Of a DNA stretch of 64,000 nt, positions 24,668 through 33,868 are shown piece after piece; the first letter of the stretch is position 1; each line of letters starts with the position of its first letter. The translations under genes were made by a program, and so were the position numbers. Under the pieces are notes generated by a model that was not told where the DNA came from, searched no databases, and was given only the letters and a program-made list of their open reading frames with translations. The stretch is from assembly GCF_006715225.1 (NCBI RefSeq), contig NZ_VFMU01000001.1:2604001-2668000 (forward strand), read 5' to 3'. The stretch is from Arthrobacter sp. SLBN-112 (GTDB taxonomy: Bacteria; Actinomycetota; Actinomycetes; Actinomycetales; Micrococcaceae).

Positions 24668-26935
24668 ATGCAAACCAACGCAGCAACAAGCAGCACGGCT
24701 TCCGCTGCGGCGGTGGACGGCAAGCCCCTCTTCAGCACCGTACTGGTGGCCAACCGCGGCGAAATCGCCTGCCGCGTCATCCGCACGCTGCGCCACCTGG
24801 GAATCCGTTCGGTGGCCGTCTACAGCGATGCCGACGCCGGCGCCCGCCACGTGCGCGAAGCGGACGCTGCCGTGCGCATCGGCCCCGCCCCGGCGGCAGA
24901 GAGCTACCTGAACATTGACGCAGTTATTGAGGCCTGCCGTCACACCGGCGCCGAAGCCGTCCACCCGGGCTATGGCTTCCTGAGTGAGAACGTGGACTTC
25001 GCCCGTGCCCTGGAGAAGGCTGGCCTCACGTTCATCGGCCCCGGCGTGGAAGCGCTGAACGTCATGGGCGACAAGATCCGCGCCAAGAACCACGTGGCGG
25101 GATACGACGTGCCCGTGGTCCCCGGCGTCGCCAAGCCCGGCATGACGGACAGTGAACTGATGGAGGCCGCTGCCGCCGTCGGCTTTCCGCTGCTCATCAA
25201 GCCGTCCGCCGGCGGTGGCGGCAAGGGCATGCATGCCGTCGAAAAACCGGAAGACCTGCCTGCCGCCCTGGCCACGGCCCGGCGTGTAGCGGCCGCCGCG
25301 TTCGGCGACGACACCCTGTTCCTGGAACGGCTGGTGACCACCCCGCGGCACATCGAGGTCCAGGTGCTGGCCGACGGCCACGGCAACGTCATCCACCTTG
25401 GCGAACGTGAATGTTCCCTGCAGCGCCGGCACCAGAAAGTCATCGAGGAAGCCCCATCACCCTTGCTGGAGGGCCTTCCCAACGGGCCCGAAGTGCGCGC
25501 CCGGATCGGTGAGGCCGCCTGCAACGCGGCCCGCAGCGTGAAGTACGTGGGTGCGGGGACCGTCGAATTCCTGGTCTCCGATGACGCACCGGACCAGTTC
25601 TTCTTCATGGAGATGAACACGAGGCTGCAGGTGGAACACCCGGTCACCGAAATGGTCACGGGCATCGACCTGGTGGAATGGCAGGTGCGGATCGCCGCGG
25701 GGGCGGAGTTGACCGTCCGACAGGCCGGCGTCGTGCTTTCCGGCCATGCGGTGGAGGCGCGGGTCTACGCAGAGGTGCCGGAGAAGAACTTCCTCCCGTC
25801 CACCGGGACCGTGCTGGTGCTCGATGAGCTGCCGGGCCCGGCGCAGCGGCCGAGCGCCCCCGCACGGAGCGAAACCGGGACAGTGCAGGGCCGGGTCCGG
25901 GTGGACTCATCCCTGGTGGAAGGCCTGGAGCTGTCGGCACACTACGACCCCATGGTTTCCAAGGTGATCGCCTGGGCTGTGGACCGCCCCGCGGCGCTGT
26001 CCACGCTGGACGGGGCTTTGTCCGGCTACACGGCGCTGGGCATCGAGACCAATGTCGAGTACGTGCGGCTCCTGGTCAACGACCCCGACGTCCAGGCAGG
26101 GCATGTGGATACCGGACTGATTGAACGGAAGCTGCCCGGACTGGCTTTCCGGCGCATCGACAACCCCGAGCTGGTGGCCGCCGCGCTCTACGCGCTGTCC
26201 CTGGACGCGCAGGACAACCCTTCCCCGGTGCACGGGCCCTGGCAGGGCAGGAACGGCTGGCGCCTCGGCGCGCCGGCGCCGCGCCGGGTCAGCCTGGGAA
26301 CGCCCGACGGCGGCGTGGTGACCGTCCAGGTCACCGGCAGTCCCATTGCGGGGGACAAGGCCGTGGTCTCCGTCGACGGCGGTCCGCGGCAGGCAGCCTC
26401 GCTGCAGTGGTCGGGCCGGAAAAGCATCGAACTCGACCTGGACGGCGGGCGCCACGCCTACCGGCTGGCACCGGTGTATTCGGGAGCCGCCGGACCAACC
26501 TGGGACAACCCTGTGCCGGCCGGTCCCATACAGCTGTACCTCGGCAACGACGGCTGGTCCTGCCGGCTCGATGTCCTGACCCGGGAGGCGCGGCTGGAAC
26601 GCGTGCTGGCAGCCGTCCAGCGGCAGGAAGGGGCAGCCGACCCGGAGGTGCGCTCGCCGATGCCCGGAACCGTCGTGGCCGTCCCGGTGGCTGACGGGGA
26701 CGCGGTCCGGGCAGGGGAGGTCCTGGTGTCCGTGGAGGCCATGAAGATGGAGCACCACCTGGTGGCCCCGCTGGCAGGGACCGTGCACTTGACGGCCCGT
26801 ACGGGTGACCTGGTGAAGGCCGACCAGGTGCTGGCCACTATCCATCCCGCTGCCGCCGGCACAAAAATTCCCAGTACAGAAACAGCAACAGGCACAGCAT
26901 CAGACACTGCTGCAGACCAAGGCGAAGGAGCCTGA
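24668..26935 (+). CDS. liuD: Methylcrotonyl-CoA carboxylase alpha (biotin carboxylase/BCCP)
   Basis: About 755 residues. Biotin carboxylase domain (about 20-470) with VLVANRGEIACRVIRT, the ATP-grasp loop KPSAGGGGKGMH and MEMNTRLQVEHPVTEM; a middle linker domain; and a C-terminal biotinyl domain with the biotin Lys in VSVEAMKMEHH. It carboxylates its own biotin using ATP and bicarbonate for the beta subunit. The open frame runs upstream to 24431 through the liuB gene, but AGGA at 24658-24661 fits starts at 24668 or 24662. Matches AccA1 of M. tuberculosis in layout. Confidence 0.92.
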   Translation: MQTNAATSSTASAAAVDGKPLFSTVLVANRGEIACRVIRTLRHLGIRSVAVYSDADAGARHVREADAAVRIGPAPAAESYLNIDAVIEACRHTGAEAVHPGYGFLSENVDFARALEKAGLTFIGPGVEALNVMGDKIRAKNHVAGYDVPVVPGVAKPGMTDSELMEAAAAVGFPLLIKPSAGGGGKGMHAVEKPEDLPAALATARRVAAAAFGDDTLFLERLVTTPRHIEVQVLADGHGNVIHLGERECSLQRRHQKVIEEAPSPLLEGLPNGPEVRARIGEAACNAARSVKYVGAGTVEFLVSDDAPDQFFFMEMNTRLQVEHPVTEMVTGIDLVEWQVRIAAGAELTVRQAGVVLSGHAVEARVYAEVPEKNFLPSTGTVLVLDELPGPAQRPSAPARSETGTVQGRVRVDSSLVEGLELSAHYDPMVSKVIAWAVDRPAALSTLDGALSGYTALGIETNVEYVRLLVNDPDVQAGHVDTGLIERKLPGLAFRRIDNPELVAAALYALSLDAQDNPSPVHGPWQGRNGWRLGAPAPRRVSLGTPDGGVVTVQVTGSPIAGDKAVVSVDGGPRQAASLQWSGRKSIELDLDGGRHAYRLAPVYSGAAGPTWDNPVPAGPIQLYLGNDGWSCRLDVLTREARLERVLAAVQRQEGAADPEVRSPMPGTVVAVPVADGDAVRAGEVLVSVEAMKMEHHLVAPLAGTVHLTARTGDLVKADQVLATIHPAAAGTKIPSTETATGTASDTAADQGEGA

Positions 26936-26937
26936 AA

Positions 26938-28101
26938 ATGTCCGGTTTTGAACTCAGCGAGGAATACCAGGACCTCAGCAACACCGTCCGGGAATTCGCC
27001 GACGAAGTAGTCGCCCCGGTATCGGCCAAGCACGACGAAGAGCACAGCTTCCCCTACGAAGTGGTGAAGCAGATGGCGGAGATGGGCCTCTTCGGGCTGC
27101 CCTTCCCGGAGGAATACGGCGGCATGGGCGGGGACTACTTCGCCCTGGCCCTGGCGCTGGAGCAGCTTGGCCGGGTGGACCAGTCCGTAGCCATCACCCT
27201 GGAAGCCGGCGTTTCCCTGGGCGCCATGCCTGTCTACCGTTTCGGTACCGAGGAGCAGAAGCAGGAGTGGCTGCCCATGCTGGCGTCCGGCCAGGCGCTC
27301 GCCGGCTTTGGGCTCACCGAGCCCGAGGCCGGTTCGGATGCCGGCGGCACCAAGACCCACGCCCGGCGCGAGGACGGGAACTGGGTCATCAACGGAAACA
27401 AGGAGTTCATCACCAACTCCGGCACGGACATCACCCGGCTGGTCACGGTCACCGCTGTCACAGGCCAAAAGGAGCGCGCGGATGGCAGCGTGCAAAAGGA
27501 GATTTCCACTATCCTGGTGCCTACCGACACGCCGGGTTTCAAGGCGGAAAAGCCGTACAACAAGGTGGGTTGGAACGCTTCCGACACCCACCCCCTCACC
27601 TTGAAGGACGTCCGGGTCCCGGAAGCGAACCTGCTGGGCGCAGAAGGCCGCGGCTATGCCAACTTCCTGTCCATCCTCGATGAGGGCCGGATCGCCATCG
27701 CCGCGCTGGCCACCGGCGCGGCCCAGGGCTGCGTGGATCTCTCCGTCAAATACGCCAGCGAGCGCAGGGCATTCGGCCAGGAAATCGGCAAGTACCAGGG
27801 CATTTCCTTCAAGATCGCCCGCATGGAGGCCCGGGCCCACACCGCCCGCCTGGCGTACTACGACGCGGCCTTCCGGATGCTTGCCGGCAAGCCGTTCAAG
27901 ACCCAGGCGGCCATCGCTAAGATGGTCGCAGGCGAGGCGGCCATGGACAATGCGCGGGATGCCACCCAGGTATTCGGCGGCTATGGCTTCATCAACGAGT
28001 TCACCGTGGCACGCCACTACCGCGACTCCAAGATCCTTGAAGTGGGGGAGGGCACCACGGAGGTCCAGCTGATGCTGATCGCCCGCGAACTGGGTCTTTA
28101 G
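26938..28101 (+). CDS. Acyl-CoA dehydrogenase (branched-chain, FadE19-like)
   Basis: A 387-residue FAD enzyme oxidising a branched-chain acyl-CoA (isovaleryl-, isobutyryl- or 2-methylbutyryl-CoA) with ETF as acceptor. Motifs are [32 protein letters not shown] and, at the C-terminus, [30 protein letters not shown]. The Glu of GEGT sits where short-chain-type enzymes keep the catalytic base; true isovaleryl-CoA dehydrogenases have Gly there. GAAGGAG at 26924-26930 precedes the ATG, two bases after the carboxylase stop. Confidence 0.92.
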   Translation: MSGFELSEEYQDLSNTVREFADEVVAPVSAKHDEEHSFPYEVVKQMAEMGLFGLPFPEEYGGMGGDYFALALALEQLGRVDQSVAITLEAGVSLGAMPVYRFGTEEQKQEWLPMLASGQALAGFGLTEPEAGSDAGGTKTHARREDGNWVINGNKEFITNSGTDITRLVTVTAVTGQKERADGSVQKEISTILVPTDTPGFKAEKPYNKVGWNASDTHPLTLKDVRVPEANLLGAEGRGYANFLSILDEGRIAIAALATGAAQGCVDLSVKYASERRAFGQEIGKYQGISFKIARMEARAHTARLAYYDAAFRMLAGKPFKTQAAIAKMVAGEAAMDNARDATQVFGGYGFINEFTVARHYRDSKILEVGEGTTEVQLMLIARELGL

Positions 28102-28136
28102 AAACTGGGACTGTAGCCGGCCTGAGAGGATCACTG

Positions 28137-28928
28137 ATGATTGACAAGGTTGTTGCCAGCGCTGATGAGGCGGTTGCAGACATCCCGGACGGCGCGTCGC
28201 TGGCGGTGGGCGGATTCGGCCTCTGTGGAATTCCCGTTGCCTTGATCGACGCCCTGCACCGGGCGGGCACCTCCGGCCTGGAAACCGTCAGCAACAACTG
28301 CGGCGTTGACGACTGGGGTTTGGGCATCCTGCTGCGTGACGGGCGCATCCGCCGCACCATCAGCTCCTACGTGGGCGAGAACAAGGAATTCGCACGACAG
28401 TACCTCGCCGGTGAGCTCGAAGTGGTGCTCACGCCGCAGGGCACGCTGGCCGAAAAGCTGCGGGCGGGCGGGGCGGGCATCCCGGCGTTCTACACCAAGG
28501 CGGGGGTGGGCACGCAGGTGTCCGACGGCGGCCTGCCGCAAAAGTACGACGCCAACGGCGGCATCGCGGTTGCCTCCGCCCCGAAGGAAGTGCGGTCCTT
28601 CGGGGGAGTGGACTACGTCCTGGAAGAATCCCTCACCCCTGACTTTGGGCTGGTCCACGCCTGGAAGGGCGACCGGCACGGGAACCTCGTCTTCCACGCC
28701 ACCGCCATGAACTTCAACCCCCTGTGCGCCATGGCAGGCAGGATCACCATCGCCGAGGTGGAGGAACTCGTGGAGCCCGGTGAGCTGGACCCCGAACACA
28801 TCCACACCCCCGGCATCTTCGTCCAACGGGTGGTCCTGGCCGCGCACGGGGAGAAACGGATCGAGAAGCGGACAGTGGCGCTGGCCCCGGCACAGGAGCG
28901 CGGCACCAACCAGCAGGCAGGAGCTTAG
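28137..28928 (+). CDS. scoA: 3-oxoacid CoA-transferase subunit A
   Basis: A 263-residue alpha subunit of a family I CoA-transferase, moving CoA from succinyl-CoA to acetoacetate (or a related keto acid). [17 protein letters not shown] near residue 24 is the subunit A signature; GGFG and [27 protein letters not shown] follow. Acetoacetate is the end product of leucine breakdown by HMG-CoA lyase, so the enzyme would feed it to thiolase. GAGAGGA precedes the ATG; subunit B follows after 2 bases. Confidence 0.92.
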   Translation: MIDKVVASADEAVADIPDGASLAVGGFGLCGIPVALIDALHRAGTSGLETVSNNCGVDDWGLGILLRDGRIRRTISSYVGENKEFARQYLAGELEVVLTPQGTLAEKLRAGGAGIPAFYTKAGVGTQVSDGGLPQKYDANGGIAVASAPKEVRSFGGVDYVLEESLTPDFGLVHAWKGDRHGNLVFHATAMNFNPLCAMAGRITIAEVEELVEPGELDPEHIHTPGIFVQRVVLAAHGEKRIEKRTVALAPAQERGTNQQAGA

Positions 28929-28930
28929 CC

Positions 28931-29698
28931 ATGGACCCGAACAGCCCCTTCGCACCGAGGCCCGAAGGCGTCCGCCCTGAATACCGCCGGGCGGCAGGAC
29001 AGCAGCATGAGACACCGCCGGACGGGACCGGTGCCAAGGGCTGGACGCGCAACGAACTCGCCGCACGGGTGGCCAGGGAGCTTCGCAACGGCCAGTACGT
29101 GAACCTGGGCATCGGGATGCCCACCCTGATCCCCAACTACATTCCCGACGGCGTGGAAGTGGTGCTGCACTCCGAGAACGGGATCCTCGGCGTCGGCCCC
29201 TACCCCGCTGAGGACGCGGTGGATCCGGACCTCATCAACGCCGGCAAGGAAACCGTCACGGTCAACCGGGGAGCCGCGTTCTTCGATTCGGCAACATCCT
29301 TTGGCATGATCCGGGGCGGCCACGTGGACCTCGCCGTCCTGGGCGCCATGGAGGTGGCCGCCAACGGGGACCTGGCCAACTGGATGATCCCGGGCAAGAT
29401 GGTCAAAGGCATGGGCGGGGCCATGGACCTGGTGTTCGGTGCCAAGCGGGTCATCGTGATGATGGAGCACGTGGACCGCAACGGCAACCCGAAGATCGTC
29501 CAGCAATGCTCACTGCCGCTGACCGGCAAGGGCTGTGTGGACCGGATCATCACCGACCTCGCCGTCATTGATGTCGTCAAGGACAATGGCGCCTCACGCC
29601 TGGTGCTTCGCGAACTGGCCCCCAATGTCTCTGCCGAGGACGTGGTGGCGGCCACCGGTGCGGACCTGTTCGAGGAAGACCGGGAACTCACCGTATGA
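28931..29698 (+). CDS. scoB: 3-oxoacid CoA-transferase subunit B
   Basis: A 255-residue beta subunit containing the catalytic Glu in [11 protein letters not shown] (about residue 82). N-terminal motif [18 protein letters not shown] and later [15 protein letters not shown] are typical. About 38 extra residues, hydrophilic and Pro-rich, precede the normal family start ([15 protein letters not shown]); an internal start is possible but none has a better ribosome site. The stop overlaps the next gene's ATG (ATGA at 29695-29698). Confidence 0.92.
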   Translation: MDPNSPFAPRPEGVRPEYRRAAGQQHETPPDGTGAKGWTRNELAARVARELRNGQYVNLGIGMPTLIPNYIPDGVEVVLHSENGILGVGPYPAEDAVDPDLINAGKETVTVNRGAAFFDSATSFGMIRGGHVDLAVLGAMEVAANGDLANWMIPGKMVKGMGGAMDLVFGAKRVIVMMEHVDRNGNPKIVQQCSLPLTGKGCVDRIITDLAVIDVVKDNGASRLVLRELAPNVSAEDVVAATGADLFEEDRELTV

Positions 29699-30252
29699 CT
29701 GACGGAAACGGTCCGGCTTCCCGCCATGAGGACGACGGCGGCAGGAGGGTCATCGAGCAGCGCGGGCTGTACTTCGACGAGCTGGAGGAAGGCGTGCTGT
29801 ACGCCCACCGTCCCGGACGCACGGTGACCGAAACCGACAACGTCCTCTTCACCACGCTCACCATGAATACCCAGGCGCTGCACCTCGATGCCGCCTGGAG
29901 CGCCGGGCAGCCCTTTGGCCAGCGGCTGGTGAACTCGATGTTCACTCTCGCCACCATGGTGGGCCAGTCCGTCACCCAGCTCACCCAGGGAACCATCATT
30001 GCCCAGCTGGGCCTGACGGACGTCACGTTCCCGCACCCCCTGTATCACGGCGACACGTTGTACACGGAGACAGCCATCACCGGCAAGCGGCTTTCTTCCT
30101 CACGCCCAGGCCAGGGCATCGTTACCATGGAGCACACCGGGCGCAACCAGGACGGAACGGTGGTGGCCCGGGCCACCCGAAGTTGCCTGATGTGGACGCG
30201 GGATGCCCACCACAAGGCGCAGGACGCCGGACAGGAGACAATGCCGGTATGA
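29695..30252 (+). CDS. MaoC-like enoyl-CoA hydratase
   Basis: A 185-residue hot-dog protein of the MaoC family. The family segment reads [27 protein letters not shown]: the hydratase Asp is present, but where many R-specific hydratases have His (IVHG) this reads VNS. In M. tuberculosis the corresponding gene (Rv2499c) lies in the same kind of operon, next to a CitE-like lyase. Here it is likely to hydrate 3-methylglutaconyl-CoA, taking the place of the usual crotonase-type hydratase, which is missing from the operon. Coupled to both neighbours by 4-base overlaps. Confidence 0.85.
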   Translation: MTDGNGPASRHEDDGGRRVIEQRGLYFDELEEGVLYAHRPGRTVTETDNVLFTTLTMNTQALHLDAAWSAGQPFGQRLVNSMFTLATMVGQSVTQLTQGTIIAQLGLTDVTFPHPLYHGDTLYTETAITGKRLSSSRPGQGIVTMEHTGRNQDGTVVARATRSCLMWTRDAHHKAQDAGQETMPV

Positions 30253-31088
30253 CATTCGTAATGGGCCCCGCACTGCTGTTCTGCCCCGCCGACCGGCCCG
30301 AGCGCTACCAGAAAGCCGCAGCGCGGGCGGACGCGGTGATCCTGGACCTTGAAGACGCCGTGGCCCCGGCGGACAAGCAGCGCGCCCGGGGTGCCATCCT
30401 TGCCCAGTTGGGAACCACTGGTGTGGAACCGGAGCTCGAACCCAGCTGCACCATCGTCAGGGTGAATCCCGTTGGTACGGAGGAGTTTGAAAAGGACCTG
30501 CACTGCCTGGCCCATACGCCGTACCGCACGGTGATGCTGGCCAAGGCCGAATCGGCCGAACAGCTCAAGGCGCTCGAGGGCTACCAGGTGATTGCCCTCT
30601 GCGAAACGGCCTTAGGCGTGCTCAATGCGCCGGCCATCGCCGCCGCTCCCAACGTGGTGGGCCTGATGTGGGGCGCCGAAGACCTGCTGGCCAGCCTGGG
30701 AGGTACGTCCAGCCGTAGGGACGACGGCGGCTACCGGGCCGTGGCCCTGCATGCCCGCTCCGCCGTCCTGCTGGCGGCCCGCGCCTACGGCAAGGAAGCG
30801 GTGGACGCCGTCTACACCAACATTCCCGACCTCGACGGACTGGCGGCCGAAGCCGCCGACGCAGTGGCCTCGGGCTTCAGCTCGAAAGCCTGCATCCATC
30901 CCAGCCAGGCGGCGGTGGTCCGCAAAGCCTACGCACCATCGGAAGACGAGGTGGCCGCGGCTGTTGCCCTCCTGGAGGCCGCAGGGTCAGCCGGATCGGG
31001 AGTGTTCCAGTACCAGGGGAAGATGATCGACGGGCCCATCCTCAAGCACGCCCAGGAAATCGTCCGCCGCGCCGCTGCGAAAGCATAA
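30249..31088 (+). CDS. CitE-like (HpcH/HpaI) 3-hydroxyacyl-CoA lyase
   Basis: A 279-residue TIM-barrel CoA lyase of the citrate lyase beta family. Motifs are LFCPADRPERYQKAA, VILDLEDAVAPADK (metal-binding Glu/Asp), GLMWGAEDL and SKACIHPSQ near the CoA site. The M. tuberculosis relative Rv2498c cleaves (R)-3-hydroxy-3-methylglutaryl-CoA, so this gene probably supplies the final lyase step of leucine breakdown to acetyl-CoA and acetoacetate. The frame opens at 30183; the ATG at 30249 overlaps the MaoC stop (ATGA) and fits the family start. Confidence 0.88.
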   Translation: MTFVMGPALLFCPADRPERYQKAAARADAVILDLEDAVAPADKQRARGAILAQLGTTGVEPELEPSCTIVRVNPVGTEEFEKDLHCLAHTPYRTVMLAKAESAEQLKALEGYQVIALCETALGVLNAPAIAAAPNVVGLMWGAEDLLASLGGTSSRRDDGGYRAVALHARSAVLLAARAYGKEAVDAVYTNIPDLDGLAAEAADAVASGFSSKACIHPSQAAVVRKAYAPSEDEVAAAVALLEAAGSAGSGVFQYQGKMIDGPILKHAQEIVRRAAAKA

Positions 31089-31093
31089 TCCAG

Positions 31094-32572
31094 CTACCGT
31101 TGCCGTCCCTGCTGGCGGCGGAGGGACGTGGGCGGGATGGGCTCGTACAGCAGCGTCCGCACCCAGCGGTTCCCTGTCTCCCGGAACTCCTTCCGGGTGG
31201 CGAAGCGGTAATGGAAGGTGCGCACCCGCACCCAGCGCGGGGCGGCGCCGTCGAACGGGTCATGCCTGAGCAGCCGCAGCATCTGCCGGTCCGCCGCCAG
31301 CAGCTTGGCAAGGAACGCGTAGAACCATTCCTCGTGCACGGTACGCAGCGGCAGGAACCACATCAGCCAGTCCAGCCGTAAATGGTACGGGGCCCACTGC
31401 CGCGGAATCCGGCGCACATCACCGGGCTTGCCCTTGAATCCGTACTCGCGCCAGTCGGAGCTGTCATCAGGGTCATCGTCCAGCGTGCCTTCCACCACCA
31501 CCTCGATGCGCTGCTTGGTCACCGTGCCGAACGCGCCGTAGGCGTTCACCAGCTGCCACCGGTTGAAACTGGCATTCATCAGCTGGCGGCGGGAGAACAG
31601 GTTCCGCAGTGGCCAGTAGCTCAGCACCAGCAACAGGACGGACGCCGCCGCTGTGATGGCCAGCCACCACAGCGGCGTCTCCTGCCGGCCTCCCATGGCT
31701 GCGTCCCAGTCCGCCGGGATGGCCGGTACCACCGCGTGCGCCACAGGATCGCTGACGGCCGCGAACGCCAGCACGATCGCCATCCAGTTGAGCCAGGCGA
31801 AGTTGCCGCTGGCCACCAGCCACAGCTGGGTGACGATGACCACGCCCGCCGCCACGCCGGCCACGGGCTGTGGAGCGAACAGCAGGAACGGCACCACCAG
31901 CTGGGCGATGTGGTTGCCCACCACTTCGATGCGGTGCAGCGGCTTGGGCAGGAGATGTGCCTGCCGGCTGAGGGGGCCGGGCATGGGCTGGGTCTCATGG
32001 TGGTAGTACAGCGCCGTCAGGTCGTGCCACTCCCGGCCACCGCGGATCTTTATCATTCCCGCCCCGAATTCCAGCCGGAACACCAGCCAAACGACCAGGA
32101 TCAGGATGGTCCGCGGCGGCTCGGTCTGGTTGGAGCCCAGGAACGCCACGGTGAAGCCCGCCTCCAGGAGCAGCATTTCCCAGCCGAACCCGTAGAACGT
32201 CTGGCCCACGTTCACGATCGACATGTACAGCAGCCACAGGACCAGGAACGTGATCAGTGGAACCCATGGCGGGCCCGTTTGCGGTATCCCGGCCACGAGC
32301 AGCGCAGACACCAGCAGGCCGACGGCACAAACGCCGCGAAGCAGCCCGTCCGAATACCGCCAGCGGAACAGCGTGGGCCGGCGCAGGCGGGTGAATGCCG
32401 CAAGGAAATCGGGCACCGGGAGGAGGCCGCGCTCGCCGAGGAGGGCGGGAAACTGGTTCAGCGTGGACAGGAACGCAACGAAATACAGTGCAGCGACACC
32501 CCGCTGCAGCACCTGCCGGGCGAATTCGTACTCCGGCGCATCGAACCAGGTGAGCCAGTCCACGCAATCCAC
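31094..32572 (-). CDS. Lipase maturation factor-like membrane protein
   Basis: About 492 residues. The N-terminal WLTWFDAPEYEFARQVLQRGVA and middle FGAGMIKIRGGREWHDLTALYYHHETQPMPGP regions are hallmarks of the lipase maturation factor (LMF1) family, which in animals folds secreted lipases in the ER; the bacterial role is unknown. About nine membrane segments precede a hydrophilic C-terminal domain of about 130 residues (FKGKPGDVRRIPRQWAPYHLRLDWLMWF). The frame opens at 32638; GTG codons at 32572 and 32563 lie before the conserved start, 32572 having GGGAGG upstream. Convergent with the CitE-like gene. Confidence 0.85.
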   Translation of the reverse strand: MDCVDWLTWFDAPEYEFARQVLQRGVAALYFVAFLSTLNQFPALLGERGLLPVPDFLAAFTRLRRPTLFRWRYSDGLLRGVCAVGLLVSALLVAGIPQTGPPWVPLITFLVLWLLYMSIVNVGQTFYGFGWEMLLLEAGFTVAFLGSNQTEPPRTILILVVWLVFRLEFGAGMIKIRGGREWHDLTALYYHHETQPMPGPLSRQAHLLPKPLHRIEVVGNHIAQLVVPFLLFAPQPVAGVAAGVVIVTQLWLVASGNFAWLNWMAIVLAFAAVSDPVAHAVVPAIPADWDAAMGGRQETPLWWLAITAAASVLLLVLSYWPLRNLFSRRQLMNASFNRWQLVNAYGAFGTVTKQRIEVVVEGTLDDDPDDSSDWREYGFKGKPGDVRRIPRQWAPYHLRLDWLMWFLPLRTVHEEWFYAFLAKLLAADRQMLRLLRHDPFDGAAPRWVRVRTFHYRFATRKEFRETGNRWVRTLLYEPIPPTSLRRQQGRQR

Positions 32573-32654
32573 GTTACGCCCGGCCACCTCCCGGTCAAGG
32601 GCGGTCACGGCATTGCAGCAGGCCACGGGCGCAAGCACGCAGGGCAGGGTGCGG

Positions 32655-32666
32655 GATACTTAACCA
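32655..32666 (+). promoter_or_regulatory. Possible leaderless promoter of dxr
   Basis: GATACT at 32655-32660 resembles a -10 box and ends 6 bases before the ATG of dxr. There is no clear ribosome binding site, which fits a leaderless transcript. No strong -35 is visible, so this is tentative. Confidence 0.3.
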
Positions 32667-33851
32667 ATGCAGCCACGCAGAATCGTCCTCCTCGGATCCA
32701 CCGGTTCCATCGGCACCCAGGCGATTGACGTCGTCGACGGCGCCCCGCACCTGTTCGAGGTGGTGGCGCTCAGTGCCGGCGGCGGCAACCTGGAGCTCCT
32801 GGCCCGGCAGGCTGTCCACACCGGTGCGGCGGCGGTGGGAATTGCCGCTGGAGACCCCGGCAGGCTGGAAGCGCTGATCCGCGAGGCCGCGGCAGCTGCA
32901 GGCCGTCCAGGGTACCGCCCGGAGATCGTGGCCGGCCCTGACGCCTCCGCGCGGATCGCCGCTGTGGAGGCGGACGTGGTGCTCAACGGCATCACCGGTT
33001 CCATCGGCCTGGCACCCACGCTGGCGGCCCTCAAATCCGGAGCCACCCTTGCCCTTGCCAATAAGGAGTCGCTGATCGTGGGCGGCAGCCTGGTCAAGGC
33101 TGCAGCGCGTGAGGGGCAGATCGTGCCGGTGGACTCGGAACACTCCGCAATCGCCCAGTGCCTGCGCTCAGGTACCGGGCATGAGGTGGACAAGCTCATC
33201 CTTACCGCCTCCGGCGGCCCATTCCGGGGCATGAGCCGGGAGGAACTTCACGCCGTCACCCCGCAGCAGGCGCTTGCCCACCCAACCTGGGACATGGGCC
33301 CCATGGTGACCACCAACTCCGCCACGCTGGTGAACAAGGGCCTGGAGGTCATCGAGGCGCACCTGCTGTTCGATATCCCGCTGGACCGGATCGACGTGGT
33401 GGTACATCCCCAGTCCATCGTCCACTCCATGGTCCAGTTCGTTGACGGCTCCACCATCGCGCAGGCCTCGCCGCCCGACATGCGGCTGCCCATCGCCTTG
33501 GGTCTCGGCTGGCCGGCCCGGGTGCCCGGTGCCGCACGCCCCTGCGACTGGACGCAGGCCGCCACCTGGACCTTCGAACCGCTCGATGCTGGAGCCTTTC
33601 CCGCCGTTGGCCTGGCCAAGGACGCCGCACGGCAGGGGAGCACCTTCCCGGCCGTGTTCAATGCGGCCAATGAAGAGGCGGTCACCGCCTTCCATGCCGG
33701 CCGCATCCGGTTCACCGACATCGTCGATACCGTGGACAGCGTGCTCAGCGAGCACTCAGGTTCCTCCGGGCTGACGGTGGAATCAGTACTGGATGCTGAA
33801 AGCTGGGCACGCACCCGCGCCCACGAACGTTTAGCAGTCAGCAGTCTCTAG
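32667..33851 (+). CDS. dxr: 1-deoxy-D-xylulose 5-phosphate reductoisomerase
   Basis: A 394-residue DXP reductoisomerase, the first committed step of the MEP isoprenoid pathway (DXP plus NADPH to MEP). Visible are the dinucleotide motif [11 protein letters not shown] (residues about 8-18), [12 protein letters not shown], the metal-site VDSEHSAI and [11 protein letters not shown]. It leads a conserved actinobacterial series dxr-site-2 protease-ispG, with ispG encoding a later enzyme of the same pathway. The start appears leaderless or weakly ribosome-bound. Confidence 0.97.
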   Translation: MQPRRIVLLGSTGSIGTQAIDVVDGAPHLFEVVALSAGGGNLELLARQAVHTGAAAVGIAAGDPGRLEALIREAAAAAGRPGYRPEIVAGPDASARIAAVEADVVLNGITGSIGLAPTLAALKSGATLALANKESLIVGGSLVKAAAREGQIVPVDSEHSAIAQCLRSGTGHEVDKLILTASGGPFRGMSREELHAVTPQQALAHPTWDMGPMVTTNSATLVNKGLEVIEAHLLFDIPLDRIDVVVHPQSIVHSMVQFVDGSTIAQASPPDMRLPIALGLGWPARVPGAARPCDWTQAATWTFEPLDAGAFPAVGLAKDAARQGSTFPAVFNAANEEAVTAFHAGRIRFTDIVDTVDSVLSEHSGSSGLTVESVLDAESWARTRAHERLAVSSL

Positions 33852-33868
33852 GAAGCAGCAGCACCTCC

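Noticed and set aside
31382..32728. 448-codon plus-strand frame opposite the LMF-like gene
   Set aside because: His/Gln/Arg-rich antisense product without motifs; the minus strand shows clear membrane-protein features.
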